Part shown: one piece after another, positions 59,901 to 62,330 of the stretch | Layout of the letters: each line of letters starts with the position of its first letter | Numbering within the stretch: the first letter of the stretch is position 1 | From: Siphonodentalium dalli | Taxonomy: Eukaryota; Mollusca; Scaphopoda; Gadilida; Siphonodentaliidae | NCBI GenBank assembly: GCA_032622095.1 | Contig: CP136066.1 | Coordinates: forward strand, 93,331,319 to 93,395,318 | Length of the DNA stretch: 64,000 bases | Direction: 5' to 3' | Translations under genes and position numbers: made by a program | The notes under the pieces: generated by a model | Seen by the model: the letters and a program-made list of their open reading frames with translations, nothing else | Databases searched by the model: none | What the model was told of the DNA's origin: nothing

Positions 59901-60657
59901 GGATTGAGTATCTTTAAGTAACCTAGCTTGTTAAGGAATCTATTATTTGAAGATGATAGCTGGAACATATATATTTTTTTAAATTGCTCAATGCCACCTT
60001 ATAATTAATTGTAATTTGTAGAAAGTAACCATGAAGGAAGATGGTACCTCACACACAGTAAACCTACAGTTTGCTGCTTACGGTGCCAGAAATGGCAAAG
60101 ATAAAAGTGGTGCTTACCTATTCTTGCCAGATGGCCCAGCTAAGGTAAGGACAACCTTCAATTCTTTCCAACCCTGATTATAAACAGTCTTGCAAGCAGG
60201 GTTCACATTGTCTGCTGCCAGATTGGCATATTTACATGATCCGAACCTTATTCCATTCATTAAGCCCATTCTGTAATAATGATATACAACGGTCATTGTA
60301 TACCAGGAAATAGTGCCAGGTGTGCCCAAATTTATTATTATTGTGCAAATGTGACCTTTGACTTCCAGCTTGTCATTTATTTGCATTTTGTATGCTACGT
60401 ACGCTAAATCGAAGTTTGTGACTATTGTTGATTCAGTTTGCCCACACTTGGCATTGCCCTTGTTAAATGTCTACAGCCTACAAAAGTGAATCCGAGTTCT
60501 TTAGAGTAACAAGGGATCCGATACTGATTTATTATATGTTTACAGCCTATAAAAGTGAATCCAGCATTCATTCGAGTAACTAGAGGTGCGATAGCGTCTG
60601 AAGTCCAGGTGTTCATTAATCAAGTGGAGCACACAATCCGACTGTTCAACTCTCCAG
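11854..60657 (+). CDS. MAN2A: Golgi alpha-mannosidase II, 5' 17 coding exons (gene runs past window end)
   Basis: GH38 retaining exomannosidase. By family knowledge it removes the alpha-1,3- and alpha-1,6-linked mannoses from GlcNAcMan5GlcNAc2 in the Golgi, committing N-glycans to complex type. Seventeen exons join with consistent phases into 880 codons plus one base. Order: cytoplasmic tail 1-17, signal-anchor helix about 18-34, lysine/glutamate-rich stem to about 149, catalytic domain from about 185. Visible family residues: Zn ligands His194 and Asp196 (PHSHNDPGW), nucleophile Asp308 (WAIDPFGH), acid/base Asp445 (PLGDDFRY) and Zn ligand His588 ([11 protein letters not shown]). His194, Asp196, Asp308 and Asp445 all keep a constant offset of 104 from Drosophila Golgi mannosidase II numbering (90, 92, 204, 341). 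The block [15 protein letters not shown] is diagnostic of the Golgi II class rather than the lysosomal or cytosolic enzymes. The C-terminal 200-300 residues are beyond the window. No frameshift or internal stop is seen, so the gene looks functional. Confidence 0.95.
12001..13088. other. intron 1, no gene recognised
   Basis: Short C-run near 12549, A/T-rich low complexity, and a small palindrome TGTAATTGCC / GGCAATTACA at 13014-13038. The minus-strand ORF 12977-12765 has no recognisable domain. Confidence 0.5.
13089..13926. mobile_element. non-autonomous DNA transposon with CAGGGTTC ends
   Basis: CAGGGTTCGTAC left and GTATGAACCCTG right; AAGAA occurs immediately outside both ends. Subterminal CTGGAAAAGTTATGGAA-like motifs repeat in the two end regions, as in widespread hAT-like elements. 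No transposase. Intron 1. Confidence 0.7.
13927..14770. other. intron 1, nothing recognised
   Basis: AT-rich unique-looking sequence without repeats matching the families above. Confidence 0.5.
14783..14957. repeat. family D left half
   Basis: Left terminal repeat with its own inner hairpin, ending AGATTGAAGTTCCCC. Intron 1. Confidence 0.7.
15244..15378. repeat. family A element, left arm deleted
   Basis: About 25 bases of left terminus joined directly to the complete right arm. Confidence 0.8.
15477..15640. repeat. family B element, 3' part replaced by family H sequence
   Basis: Starts CAACCCTTACATGACTGG and holds the first hairpin. Sequence switches to family H at about 15630. Confidence 0.7.
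15630..15785 (+). repeat. family H repeat, short copy
   Basis: CATCTTGGATTTTACTC, then the terminal TAAGTTGAGCTACAGTGTCA. Confidence 0.65.
15803..16060. repeat. family B dumbbell element, full length
   Basis: TTAACCCTTTCATGACG to TCATGAAAGGGTTAA, two hairpins, TTAA flanks. Confidence 0.88.
16813..17160 (+). repeat. family P copy, + orientation
   Basis: CACTTGGAATTACCATTCAT through GTAGTTCTACTATTGGTATA to AATAGGCAATTATGG. Inverted copy at 61832-62165. Intron 1, ending about 120 bases before exon 2. Confidence 0.7.
17279..17584 (+). CDS. MAN2A: MAN2A exon 2: stem region
   Basis: One hundred and two codons (residues 48-149), phase 0 in and out, acceptor TTTTTTACAG and donor CAG|GTGAGT. The first 35 residues alternate Ile/Leu with Lys/Glu and look helical or weakly coiled-coil, as expected for a luminal stem. 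The rest is hydrophilic and ends just before the catalytic domain. Stem sequences diverge fast, so assignment rests on the open frame, splice sites and phase fit with exons 1 and 3. Confidence 0.85.
18015..18042 (+). repeat. poly(G) tract, 28 G
   Basis: Uninterrupted G run in intron 2. Other long runs lie at 6227-6248 (G), 25039-25061 (C), about 44037-44052 (G), 52502-52520 (G) and 55315-55327 (G). Confidence 0.9.
18140..18264 (+). mobile_element. tRNA-derived SINE, 5' part
   Basis: A-box-like TGGCTAGAGTGTT and B-box-like GAGTTTGATGCC at normal spacing. The element is interrupted by the family B' insertion and resumes at 18693. Confidence 0.55.
18265..18692. repeat. family B' element (long-spacer subfamily) inside a SINE
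   Basis: TTAACCCTTTACCCAACA to TGTTGGGTAAAGGGTTAA. Hairpin loops carry GTCGACCATAGGTCGCC, and the spacer is AT-rich with repeated AAATGATAAAATTG-like units. Sequence on each side forms one tRNA-derived SINE. Confidence 0.85.
18693..18815 (+). mobile_element. tRNA-derived SINE, 3' part
   Basis: Text with TTAGCAAGGTCACTCATACT and GAAATAGGCACCTGG resembles the conserved tail shared by several metazoan tRNA-SINEs. Confidence 0.5.
18838..18863. repeat. family B 3' terminal remnant
   Basis: Only the last 25 or so bases (CAGTCATGGAAGGGTTAA) are present. Confidence 0.6.
19178..19622. mobile_element. family D element, full length with 9-bp flanking repeat
   Basis: Starts CAAGCCTGCAAATAGTGTG and ends ACACTATTTTAAGGCTTG; terminal inverted repeats of about 75 bp, each with an internal palindrome. 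TAGCCATCA occurs on both sides (19168-19176 and 19623-19631), consistent with a 9-bp target duplication. No transposase ORF. Intron 2. Confidence 0.8.
19936..20148. repeat. family A element, variant subfamily
   Basis: Full-length palindrome whose arms both carry the variant GACCTCTTAACCAAAGC and GCTCTAATTAAT. Nearly identical to the copy at 57885. TA flanks. Confidence 0.9.
20367..20635. repeat. family B dumbbell element
   Basis: GAACCCTTCCATGACTGG to TCATGAAAGAGTTAA. Two hairpins; the second has a small insertion in its right arm. Confidence 0.85.
21014..21227. repeat. family A palindromic element, full length
   Basis: CAGTAATGCCCTAAATTAT to GGGCATTACTG with TA flanks; perfect centre CTCTCACAGAGAG. 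Confidence 0.9.
21483..21693. repeat. family A element sharing arm deletions with 30133 copy
   Basis: Full element with TA flanks. The right arm has the diagnostic shortenings GTTGAATGCAACAAGC and CTATTTTCC, also seen at 30133-30344. Confidence 0.9.
21890..22155. repeat. family R hairpin repeat
   Basis: GGGACAATTTTTC ... AAAATTGTCCCAAATTG pair and flanking ATACTAGTACCAGAAAATTC. Intron 2. Confidence 0.5.
22156..22959. other. intron 2, nothing clear
   Basis: AT-rich; a short inverted pair around GACCAACTTGCATCC / ATGCCAGTTGGTC near 22780-22830. Confidence 0.4.
22960..23470 (+). repeat. family H repeat next to exon 3
   Basis: Tandem blocks with AGCAGCCATCTTGGATTTC and CTCATCCGATCATCACCAAA, terminal CCAAGTTGAGCTACGGTGTC and TTTCATT. 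Exon 3 begins about 10 bases later. Confidence 0.7.
23479..23623 (+). CDS. MAN2A: MAN2A exon 3: start of catalytic domain, first Zn motif
   Basis: Residues 150-198, entry phase 0, exit phase 1. Carries [15 protein letters not shown] and then the hallmark [11 protein letters not shown], whose His194 and Asp196 are Zn ligands in the family. The final glycine codon is split and completed by exon 4. The acceptor (ATTAATTTTAG) lies about 13 bases from the end of a family-H repeat. Confidence 0.95.
23624..24302. other. intron 3, nothing recognised
   Basis: AT-rich, no repeat family identified. Confidence 0.4.
24303..24515. repeat. family A palindromic element
   Basis: Complete arms; left terminal bases altered (AAAGTAATGCCC), right end GAATTACTG. 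Intron 2-3 region of the gene. Confidence 0.88.
24516..25029. other. intron 3, nothing recognised
   Basis: AT-rich sequence between a family A copy and the C/G-rich repeat. Confidence 0.4.
25030..25550 (+). repeat. poly(C)/poly(G) hairpin and three tandem 170-184-bp units
   Basis: A run of 23 C (25039-25061) faces a G run at about 25078-25090. Tandem units follow, marked by AATTTTGTC(A/C)GAGCTT at about 25135, 25320 and 25487. A related unit is at 17680-17880. ORFs here are composition artefacts. Confidence 0.65.
25795..26475. mobile_element. inverted-repeat element ending just before exon 4
   Basis: TATGGTGACACTCCACAGTT left and AACTGTGGAGTGTCACCTAT right; inner text carries GGGCCC-type short repeats but no transposase. 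It ends about 20 bases before the exon 4 acceptor. Confidence 0.55.
26497..26668 (+). CDS. MAN2A: MAN2A exon 4
   Basis: Residues 198-255, phase 1 in, phase 2 out, acceptor CTTCTACAG, donor AA|GTGAGT. Encodes [10 protein letters not shown], then the [13 protein letters not shown] block typical of GH38. The acceptor lies just beyond the right end of the inverted-repeat element at 25795-26475. Confidence 0.95.
26739..26854. repeat. family A element, left arm only
   Basis: Left arm through the central AGTGAGAGCT, then an abrupt junction with a family B element. No right arm is found after the B element. Confidence 0.85.
26852..27114. repeat. family B dumbbell element
   Basis: CTAACCCTTATGGCTGG to CATGAAAGTGTTAA with two hairpins. 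Left end is fused to a half family A element. Intron 4. Confidence 0.85.
27190..27317 (+). CDS. MAN2A: MAN2A exon 5
   Basis: Residues 255-298, acceptor TATTCACAG, donor CTAG|GTAATC. Contains the conserved [15 protein letters not shown] and [16 protein letters not shown] is an N-glycosylation sequon on the luminal side. Confidence 0.95.
27344..27540. repeat. degraded family C element
   Basis: AATAAGTTCAACAAACAAC and GTTTGTTGAAG stem and a GAGCATCCCTCCAAATGAAT stretch remain. Intron 5. Confidence 0.5.
27729..28656. repeat. family B' element interrupted by another repeat
   Basis: ATCCCTTTCATGACGGG to ATCAAAGGGTTATA, with the GTCGACCATA hairpin loop and an AT-rich spacer. A foreign element occupies 28032-28600. 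Intron 5, ending just before exon 6. Confidence 0.8.
28032..28600. mobile_element. inserted element with GCCCCCGAC / GTCGGGGGC ends
   Basis: Ends TTATGCCCCCGACTT and GGTCGGGGGCAAAT. Interior has TCCGTCCGTCCG and the molluscan-style ACCAGAGATATGGCTC and AGAGTTATGGCCC text in two partial units. It splits the family B' element. No ORF of note. Confidence 0.65.
28675..28848 (+). CDS. MAN2A: MAN2A exon 6: catalytic nucleophile
   Basis: Residues 298-356, phase 1 in and out, acceptor TTCCTTCAG, donor [18 protein letters not shown] carries the nucleophile and Zn ligand Asp308; [12 protein letters not shown] follows as in other Golgi II enzymes. The exon lies less than 20 bases after the end of a B-family element that is itself interrupted by another repeat. 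Confidence 0.95.
28860..29100. repeat. degraded family C element
   Basis: TACTGAATGGATTGTCC, ACATTGGATAGGTCTATTG and AGTTCAACAAACAGTTG remain. Intron 6. Confidence 0.5.
29101..29818. other. intron 6, small inverted repeat only
   Basis: CCAGTAAATTACGCC / GGCCTAATTTACTGG at 29171-29225; otherwise nothing recognised. Confidence 0.45.
29819..30005 (+). CDS. MAN2A: MAN2A exon 7: Golgi II signature block
   Basis: Residues 356-418, phase 1 in, phase 2 out. Carries [18 protein letters not shown] followed by [12 protein letters not shown], the block that separates MAN2A enzymes from lysosomal MAN2B and cytosolic MAN2C. Cysteines expected for disulfides are present. Confidence 0.95.
30133..30344. repeat. 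family A element, sibling of the 21483 copy
   Basis: Shares the same internal deletions as the copy at 21483 but has standard outer arms. Intron 7. Confidence 0.88.
30455..30600. repeat. family D right half
   Basis: GGCCTAAGCAGAATTAGG to CAAATGACAGACACGCTAT. Intron 7. Confidence 0.7.
31029..31206 (+). CDS. MAN2A: MAN2A exon 8: acid/base residue
   Basis: Residues 418-477, phase 2 in, phase 0 out. [15 protein letters not shown] is followed by [11 protein letters not shown], where the second aspartate (Asp445) is the expected general acid/base. [16 protein letters not shown] matches the family block that follows. Confidence 0.95.
31515..31796. repeat. family D right part with partial duplication
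   Basis: The block around TCCCATAGCAGTTGAG occurs twice before the normal right end. Intron 8. Confidence 0.7.
31811..31941. repeat. family K element, right arm mostly deleted
   Basis: Left arm and centre as in the copy at 1652; the right arm is reduced to GGCACTGAAAGGGTTAA. TTAA flanks. Intron 8, 26 bases before exon 9. Confidence 0.85.
31968..32170 (+). CDS. MAN2A: MAN2A exon 9
   Basis: Residues 478-545, phase 0 in, phase 2 out. Contains [16 protein letters not shown] and [20 protein letters not shown]. The last 51 bases and the donor CAG|GTGAGT are the first unit of a 68-bp tandem array. Only the first donor keeps the frame: reading across it gives AGG TGA, an immediate stop, so use of any later donor would truncate the protein. 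Confidence 0.95.
32120..32663 (+). repeat. 68-bp tandem array containing eight copies of the exon 9 donor
   Basis: Eight units of exactly 68 bp; GTGAGT donors start at 32171, 32239, 32307, 32375, 32443, 32511, 32579 and 32647. Each unit holds the last 51 bases of exon 9 plus 17 bases of intron. Exonic parts differ at few sites (TCGACAG/AATAGAG versus TTGATAG/AATGGAG). After the exonic unit they follow the order a-b-b-a-b-b-c, so a 204-bp higher-order unit was itself duplicated. Confidence 0.95.
32735..32850 (+). repeat. 115-bp repeat, copy 1
   Basis: GTATTCATTGTTTCATATT to CAAGTTTGAAAATC; copy 2 at 33395-33525, with a family B element between. Confidence 0.6.
32956..33217. repeat. family B dumbbell element
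   Basis: CACTTTCATGACGGG to GTCATGGAAGGGTTAA with two hairpins. Flanked by two related copies of a 115-bp sequence. Intron 9. Confidence 0.82.
33395..33525 (+). repeat. 115-bp repeat, copy 2
   Basis: ACATTCATTGCTTTGTATGC to CAAGCTTGAAAATC, diverged from copy 1. Confidence 0.6.
33678..33860 (+). CDS. MAN2A: MAN2A exon 10: second Zn motif
   Basis: Residues 545-606, phase 2 in and out, acceptor TTTGTTTCAG, donor [29 protein letters not shown] contains the His-His-Asp motif whose second His is the last Zn ligand. VVVDYGQR ends the exon at the family's conserved position. Confidence 0.95.
34001..34440. repeat. family I element
   Basis: TTAAAGATGCATAATCCGAT left, ATCGGATTGAGTACCTTTAA right. Interior GATTCGGGGGTAAAAAATAT and GAATCGAGTCGAGGAACCC. 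Intron 10. Confidence 0.68.
34811..34925 (+). CDS. MAN2A: MAN2A exon 11 (canonical form)
   Basis: Residues 606-644, phase 2 in, phase 0 out at ATG|GTATGG. Joined to exon 12 it reads [19 protein letters not shown], matching the vertebrate arrangement at this site. A second possible donor five bases further (GTATG|GTATAA, exon end 34930) would give phase 2 and allow in-frame joining to the extra exon at 35098. Confidence 0.85.
35098..35239 (+). CDS. MAN2A: candidate alternative MAN2A exon 11b
   Basis: Open segment of 47 complete codons with a strong donor (ACT|GTAAGT) and an acceptor ATTGCAG that has a poor pyrimidine tract. Only entry phase 2 is open; exit is phase 0. Those are the phases of exon 11, so it can replace exon 11 in frame. 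It can follow exon 11 in frame only through the alternative donor at 34931; after the 34926 donor it hits a stop within nine codons. The product is not clearly similar to exon 11 beyond a shared hydrophobic N-terminal pattern and a proline-aromatic C-terminus. It may be mutually exclusive, a cassette, a poison exon, or not an exon. Confidence 0.4.
35240..35894. other. intron 11, nothing recognised
   Basis: AT-rich, no gene or known repeat. Confidence 0.4.
35895..36490. repeat. ATTATACCCCC-ended repeat
   Basis: TTATTATACCCCCACTTTCG left and CGGTGGGGGTATGCTAGC right, then AACACCTCTTGTTATTA. Interior GTCCGTCCGTC and tandem AATATGAACCGATTT units. Intron 11. Confidence 0.65.
36815..37625 (+). repeat. 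family H repeat split by family I
   Basis: H text before 37051 and after 37533, ending CACTTTCATTTTAATTTTCAG. The family I insertion sits at a TTTAA site. Intron 11. Confidence 0.7.
37051..37533. repeat. family I element, long inverted-repeat copy
   Basis: TTTAAAGGTACTCAATCCGA to CTGATTGAGTACCTTTAAA. Both arms carry the GATTCGAGTCGAGG block, so this copy is a near palindrome. Confidence 0.7.
37968..38180. repeat. family A palindromic element
   Basis: Full arms with slightly altered ends (CAATAATGCCC and GGGCATTATGG). Intron 11. Confidence 0.88.
38367..38434 (+). CDS. MAN2A: MAN2A exon 12
   Basis: Residues 645-667, phase 0 in, phase 2 out, acceptor TGTGCCTAG, donor [23 protein letters not shown] and [10 protein letters not shown] align with the linker that leads into the C-terminal beta domains. 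A family-A palindrome begins only 11 bases after the exon end. Confidence 0.9.
38446..38658. repeat. family A element beside the exon 12 donor
   Basis: Full palindrome starting 11 bases after the exon 12/intron junction; TA flanks. In the nascent RNA its hairpin would sit directly against the 5' splice site. Confidence 0.9.
38930..39050. repeat. family C 3' fragment
   Basis: GTCGTTTGTTGAACTTATT, then ATAGTATAGAAAGGGTTA. Intron 12. Confidence 0.6.
39100..39288 (+). repeat. arm of a 189-bp long-range inverted repeat (family M)
   Basis: ATCTTGCCCACTGAACTATA to TTCTCTCTTTTTC. The reverse complement at 53003-53190 is about 97% identical by eye. Confidence 0.85.
39289..40279. other. intron 12, unexplained sequence inside the family M arms
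   Basis: No ORF above 60 codons and no repeat seen elsewhere in the window. It may belong to a large element bounded by the M inverted repeats. Confidence 0.35.
40280..41300 (+). other. GC-richer intronic block with unrecognised ORFs
   Basis: Noticeably higher GC than its surroundings. ORF 40675-40944 is Pro/Trp-rich, then reads [12 protein letters not shown], which fits the PAM2 motif bound by the PABP MLLE domain. A related block at 47170-47340 shares GGCGATGGTTATCTCAA-like and GGGGCAGCCCATCCATCC-like text. Probably remains of one transposable element or retrocopy; identity unknown. Confidence 0.4.
41066..41140 (+). mobile_element. tRNA-like sequence, possible SINE head or tRNA relic
   Basis: TTGCCGAGTGGTTATGCC (A-box-like), a loop around GGATTGCAAACTTGG, and GGGATCGAACCAGC (B-box-like). 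Stems do not pair cleanly, so not a functional tRNA. Confidence 0.4.
41821..41872 (+). repeat. family S 5' end
   Basis: AGCTCTCCTGAGACAAAGTC, then the duplicated block begins where other copies continue. Confidence 0.6.
42050..43200. repeat. family D fragments within a duplicated block (copy 1)
   Basis: Left-end fragments at 42050-42190 and 42570-42760, interior text twice in tandem (about 118-bp period, 42736-42970), and a right half to 43115. Includes a CCCTCCCCCACCCACCCCC stretch. No gene. Confidence 0.75.
43201..45422. repeat. mosaic of family D and S fragments
   Basis: Family D pieces at about 43540-43650 and 44410-44835. Between them are GTCC/ATCC-rich pieces with GCCATAACTCTTTCCCTCC and GGTATGGAGGG text, A/T-only low complexity at 43915-44020, and a poly(G) run near 44037-44052. 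No coding gene. Confidence 0.65.
45423..45840 (+). repeat. family S repeat
   Basis: AGCTCACCTGAGACGAAG start, ATCC/GTCC-rich stretch, then units with TTCAGATTTGTTCAAATGAG and GCCAGGGCCATAACTC. Confidence 0.7.
45869..46521. mobile_element. TTAA-flanked element L
   Basis: TTAAAGGGGAACTGTACC on the left and TGTACAGTACCCCTTTAA on the right form imperfect 18-bp terminal inverted repeats. Short ORFs inside show no recognisable domain. Confidence 0.6.
48548..49085 (+). repeat. family S repeat, best preserved copy
   Basis: TTAGCTCACCTGAGACGAAG, then CGTCCGTCCATCCGTCCG and about three tandem units of 130-140 bp around TTTGGTATGGAGGGTCC. This text is common in molluscan introns and UTRs. Confidence 0.75.
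49430..51095. repeat. duplicated block (copy 2) with family D fragments
   Basis: Second copy of the block at 41871-43200, with an insertion at about 49624-49768. It continues into a more complete family D element at 50668-51090. No gene. Confidence 0.75.
51655..52145 (+). repeat. family S repeat, 5' shortened
   Basis: TCCGGCGGAGCTATAGTC, then three tandem units. A 120-bp segment at 52140-52265 also occurs at 46850-46970. Confidence 0.65.
53003..53190 (-). repeat. second arm of the family M inverted repeat
   Basis: Reverse complement of 39100-39288, 13.7 kb away. The end motif AGTTCAGTGGGCAAGAT also occurs at 52855 and, inverted, at about 52927. Confidence 0.85.
53770..54149. repeat. inverted-repeat element O
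   Basis: TAGGCGACACCAATTTTTAA left and TTAAAAATTGGTGTCGCCTT right, arms about 35 bp; interior A-rich with two long GGGAGAAAAAA-like tracts. Confidence 0.75.
54150..55795. other. intron 12, nothing clear
   Basis: AT-rich with a short G run near 55315; no gene or repeat family identified. Confidence 0.45.
55796..56071. repeat. family C element, reversed orientation
   Basis: TTAACCCTTTCTTTACTAAA to TTAGTTTAGAAAGGGAT; the arm text appears in the opposite order to the copy at 6970. Intron 12. Confidence 0.75.
56158..56387. repeat. family C element
   Basis: CACTTTCTATACTAAATC to TATTTAGTACAGAAAGGTTT. Ends about 60 bases before exon 13. Confidence 0.7.
56449..56614 (+). CDS. MAN2A: MAN2A exon 13
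   Basis: Residues 667-722, phase 2 in, phase 0 out, acceptor ACTTTTTCAG, donor [25 protein letters not shown] corresponds to the VVYNPLEQDR-type block that opens the C-terminal beta-sandwich. It is 18 kb downstream of exon 12. Confidence 0.95.
56632..57055. repeat. family D, right terminus replaced by family H
   Basis: Both hairpin regions present; after CCTCATTCAGCACACCCTAC the sequence becomes family H. Intron 13. Confidence 0.75.
57055..57472 (+). repeat. family H repeat before exon 14
   Basis: Same blocks as at 22960, ending CCAAGTTGAGCTTTAGTGTC. Confidence 0.68.
57589..57725 (+). CDS. MAN2A: MAN2A exon 14
   Basis: Residues 723-768, phase 0 in, phase 2 out, acceptor ATTTTGCAG, donor [22 protein letters not shown] matches the HIPPLGLKVYKI-type strand. 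[11 protein letters not shown] contains an Asn-Ile-Thr sequon. Confidence 0.9.
57885..58097. repeat. family A element, variant subfamily
   Basis: Same symmetric variant arms as the 19936 copy and nearly identical to it over the full length. TA flanks; intron 14. Confidence 0.9.
58500..58583. repeat. single perfect-looking hairpin
   Basis: Arms of about 35 bp (TCTCATGAGCGTCTGGAAAG / CTTTCCAGACACTCATGAGA) around a 10-base loop. No other copy seen. Intron 14. Confidence 0.65.
58670..58895 (+). repeat. family G repeat, one unit
   Basis: TCCGTCTGTCTGTCC then TAGTCTGTCTGAACTGAATG and CCACAGGCGTATTTTGCC, matching the 5529 copy. Intron 14. Confidence 0.65.
59024..59126 (+). CDS. MAN2A: MAN2A exon 15
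   Basis: Residues 768-802, phase 2 in, phase 0 out, acceptor ACTTTCAG, donor [29 protein letters not shown] matches the family block around ENSFVLLRFDQTGLMK. Confidence 0.93.
59158..59290. repeat. family C 5' fragment
   Basis: TTCTAAATGGATTATGCC and AATTTGGAGGGTGTGTTCAG. Intron 15. Confidence 0.6.
59512..59918. repeat. family I element
   Basis: CAAAGATGCATAATCCGAAC to ATCGGATTGAGTATCTTTAA; same interior order as the 34001 copy. Intron 15. Confidence 0.68.
60022..60144 (+). CDS. MAN2A: MAN2A exon 16
   Basis: Residues 803-843, phase 0 in and out, acceptor TTTGTAG, donor [25 protein letters not shown] is a strongly conserved GH38 C-terminal motif. Confidence 0.95.
60464..60523 (+). pseudogene. 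decayed tandem copy of the exon 17 acceptor and 5' end
   Basis: The acceptor CTACAG and the next 47 bases align with the start of real exon 17 at 69-bp spacing. One base is missing, several bases differ, and the in-frame reading hits TAA at codon 11. It is a relic of a short tandem duplication across the intron/exon boundary. The AG is still present and could compete as a decoy acceptor. Confidence 0.8.
60546..60657 (+). CDS. MAN2A: MAN2A exon 17 (last exon in window)
   Basis: Residues 844-881, phase 0 in, phase 1 out, acceptor TGTTTACAG, donor [28 protein letters not shown] matches the family strand after the LPDG block. A decayed copy of its first 47 bases plus acceptor lies 69 bases upstream. 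No later exon was recognised up to 64000. Confidence 0.93.
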
Positions 60658-60934
60658 GTAAGTGTTTTCATTCGTGTATCTGAAAGGTTACCCAGGGACC
60701 AGCCTGGTGGTTTCAAATTGGGAGAAGTCACTTCTCCCTGTTAGGTTATTATTACTATGAATACCGATATCGATACCGAGGTATGGGCCCCATAAATTAC
60801 TGATACCGAAACCCAAATTTCAATACCGCCCATCTCCAGTGCCAGCATGGAGGGATAGAACAAGTTATATCCTTCCATGATGGCACACAAGTGCCATATC
60901 GACAAACCCATTTACACACGTTTTTAAAGGCCAC

Positions 60935-61092
60935 CCATTCTGTCATTTGCTGAATGAGGTTTCCAGAGGGTGAATTTTGTGATCCTATTCCGCAGTGGGC
61001 TAGCGTAACTAAATTTACCCTCTGAGGACCTCCGTTCTGCTTAGGCCTCATCTTCTTCGAAGTATCTATAGTCTCAAATTAACATTGTTTTT
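60935..61092. repeat. family D left half, joined to family B
   Basis: TCATTTGCTGAATGAGG to CTCAAATTAACATTG; family B sequence then begins. Confidence 0.65.
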
Positions 61093-61096
61093 TGGA

Positions 61097-61241
61097 AGAG
61101 AATGCACTGGCTTACAAGGTCAAGATAAATAATGTTAGGCCAATGTATTCTGTTATATATGGGAGACTCACATATATAAGAGAATGCATTGGCACAGGGT
61201 TTCTGCAACATTTAAGGAAGCTGCATTCATTGAAGGGTTAT
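61097..61241. repeat. family B element, 3' half
   Basis: Begins within the first hairpin and holds the second hairpin and the 3' end GAAGGGTTATA. Confidence 0.78.
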
Positions 61242-61421
61242 AATTCCGGTTTCATTGTTGATGACAAGTATGTCATGTGATGTCGATGTCGTCATTGTCT
61301 GACTACACATGTATGTGGAATATCCTGAAAGGCAATGACATTACCTAAGACGATGGTACAGCCATGTAATAAAGTTTGAATACCATAAACAGAACTTTTC
61401 TTGTGTGTTACTGGCTGTCAG

Positions 61422-61621
61422 TTTAACCATGGAAGGATGTTCAGGTAATAAAAGCAGACACCAAATAGATGAAAAGATAATAAAATGCAGAAGGATTCAT
61501 ATTCATTGGATGGAATTGTTCAGATAATAAGTTCAACAAATGACTTGTTTGTTGAACTTATTATCTGAACATTTCCTAAGGGAACTACTCTTTAATTACT
61601 ATTTGGTGTAGAAAGGGTTAA
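61422..61621. repeat. family C element, 5' deleted
   Basis: Short left end then the normal interior, perfect CAGATAATAAGTTCAACAAA stem and end GTGTAGAAAGGGTTAA. Confidence 0.75.
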
Positions 61622-61831
61622 CATTACTGTTAAATTGCCAGTAATTTTATCAACAAACCAGCTGAACAAATCTCACCAATTGAAATTGCAAGTCAAATGT
61701 TTTAGTTGAAAATCTGGTTTTGTGGAATAATTTTTCATTGCTTTGACCTTTTGTATTATAAATATCATTTTATCAACTGTTTGTTGATAAAATGGCTTTG
61801 CACTGTAACAGTGTTGTTTACATAATAGAGG

Positions 61832-62165
61832 TTTTTATACCATAATTGCCTATTCTTGTGTGTATAACATCTATTTTTGTAAACTTCATCTTTACACCCT
61901 ACTGCTGGTATAAATTTCTACTGCGGGTGTAAATGTTCAAACCTAATTTCATGTGTTAAACGTTTATACCCATAGTAGAACTACATTGTAGTTAGCAAAA
62001 TAGTTCCTATACCACATTCATTTAAAATGGGAAGTTGTCATGATATAAATTAGATAAGAGGAAAATTGCGTGCTTTTGAATGAAATATGGAATTGTAGCT
62101 TGCTAGTATCATATGAACTAGGATATATTTGAATGGTAATTCCAAGTGACTGATCGCTCAGAAAT
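61832..62165 (-). repeat. family P copy, inverted
   Basis: CATAATTGCCTATTC to TGGTAATTCCAAGTGA, reverse complement of the 16813 copy with scattered differences. Intron 17. Confidence 0.7.
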
Positions 62166-62167
62166 GT

Positions 62168-62330
62168 ATGACTGCAGCTTCCTGAAATTAAAAAAAAACC
62201 CTGTGCCAATGCATTCTCTTAAATATGTGAGTCTCCCATAGGCAGCCTCGCATATATAAGAGAATACATTGGCCTAACAATAATTACCTTGACTTAGTAA
62301 ACCAGTGCATTCTCTTATATATGTGTGGCT
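62168..62330. repeat. family B element, 5' part, split by a pogo-like transposon
   Basis: First hairpin and start of the second; continues at 63982 after the transposon and off the window end. Confidence 0.82.
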
